Part shown: one piece after another, positions 4,658 to 5,051 of the stretch
How positions within the stretch are numbered: position 1 is the first letter of the stretch
Layout: the number at the start of each line of letters is the position of its first letter
Source of the DNA: an uncultured Actinomycetes bacterium
Lineage (GTDB): Bacteria; Actinomycetota; Actinomycetes; S36-B12; UBA5976
Length of the DNA: 5,051 bases
Assembly (NCBI GenBank): GCA_937896305.1
Contig: CALBND010000122.1
Location: forward strand, 1 to 5,051
Direction: 5' to 3'
Notes under the pieces: model-generated
The model's input: the letters and a program-made list of their open reading frames with translations, nothing else
What the model was told of the DNA's origin: nothing
Databases searched by the model: none
Position numbers and translations under genes: made by a program

Positions 4658-5051
4658 ATGAAATTATCAGAGAAAAAACTTGATTTTCTAGTTGTATTTT
4701 TTCTCGTTACTGTCGTTTTCGTAATATTTTTTGGGTATCTGACGGGGAAAGTTGCACCCTCATGGGATTTTTATGGTGATTATCACTCTCAAGCATATTC
4801 ATGGTGGGACTTAGGTAGTTTTTTTTATCCCACCACTTACATGCCTTATTTGCTATCTGGATTTCCTGCACATTTAGGTTTACAGATCAGTTCTTTTTAT
4901 TTGCCAGTAGGTTTTGTATCTGAATTTTTTTCGTATACCATTTTAAATGCTGCTCGATTACAGGCTATTTCAATTGCAATCGGAATAATAGGAATTTATT
5001 TCCTTTCCCGAAAATTTGAAATAAGCAGAATCGCTTCGATTGCAGTTAGCT
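4658..5051 (+). CDS. N-terminal part of a multi-pass membrane protein, possibly GT-C/YfhO-like (3' end outside window)
   Basis: The frame opens at ATG 4658 and stays open to the window edge, giving 131 residues without a stop. A short basic N-terminus (MKLSEKKLD) leads into a first membrane helix at about residues 10-29. A loop rich in aromatic residues follows, with the acidic stretch PSWDFYGDYHSQAYSWWDLG at 34-53, then hydrophobic segments near 74-92 and 103-117, and a new one starting at about 124. One helix followed by an external loop with conserved Asp is the layout of GT-C glycosyltransferases and YfhO-type proteins, which use lipid-linked sugars at the outer face of the membrane. The visible part is too short to assign a family, and no catalytic role is proven. 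The Shine-Dalgarno sequence is weak (AGGTTGG just upstream); a TTG at 4649 is the only other in-frame start before a stop at 4607. It is divergent from fabD, so co-regulation is possible but unproven. Confidence 0.8.
   Translation, partial: MKLSEKKLDFLVVFFLVTVVFVIFFGYLTGKVAPSWDFYGDYHSQAYSWWDLGSFFYPTTYMPYLLSGFPAHLGLQISSFYLPVGFVSEFFSYTILNAARLQAISIAIGIIGIYFLSRKFEISRIASIAVS

Noticed and set aside
1..5051. CRISPR arrays, transposons, attachment sites, tRNA or rRNA genes.
   Set aside because: No regularly spaced repeats, transposase-like frame, long terminal repeats or tRNA/rRNA-like segments were seen on reading both strands.

Overview
The window comes from a low-GC actinobacterium. Two things show this. 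The gene order fabD-fabH-acpP-fabF is the type II fatty acid synthase cluster usual in Actinobacteria, and the gene next to it encodes a DUF3145 protein, a family I know only from Actinobacteria. The DNA is AT-rich, with many A/T third positions, short spacers and overlapping gene ends. That points to a streamlined lineage such as the freshwater acI group (Nanopelagicales) or a marine relative, rather than a high-GC soil actinobacterium. The lineage is inferred; no rRNA or other marker is present to confirm it.

Layout, left to right. Bases 3-431 (+) are the 3' end of a gene for a probably exported, beta-rich protein that I do not recognise. A strong hairpin terminator follows at 449-483. A promoter-like pair appears to be built into that terminator and would drive the DUF3145 gene (563-1084, +). 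Between them lies a short leader (about 494-562) with three mutually interfering base-pairing options, one of which can mask the Shine-Dalgarno sequence. The DUF3145 gene meets fabF tail to tail, and their stop codons overlap in the four bases TTAA at 1081-1084.

Bases 1081-4570 (-) hold the fatty acid synthesis operon, read right to left: fabD (malonyl-CoA:ACP transacylase), fabH (ketoacyl-ACP synthase III, initiation), acpP (acyl carrier protein) and fabF (ketoacyl-ACP synthase II, elongation). All four are complete and keep their catalytic or attachment residues. FabD loads malonate onto AcpP, FabH condenses a starter acyl-CoA with malonyl-ACP, and FabF runs later condensations. The reductases and dehydratase are not in the window. 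A bulged hairpin precedes acpP and could set its level relative to the neighbouring enzymes.

An 87-base divergent intergenic region (4571-4657) separates fabD from a rightward membrane protein gene that runs off the window (4658-5051). Its first part looks like a multi-pass protein of the GT-C/YfhO kind.

Most of the window is core metabolism. The features most worth a second look are the DUF3145 leader, the hairpin before acpP, and the two unidentified partial genes at the edges. I see no mobile element, CRISPR array, tRNA, rRNA or prophage signal.
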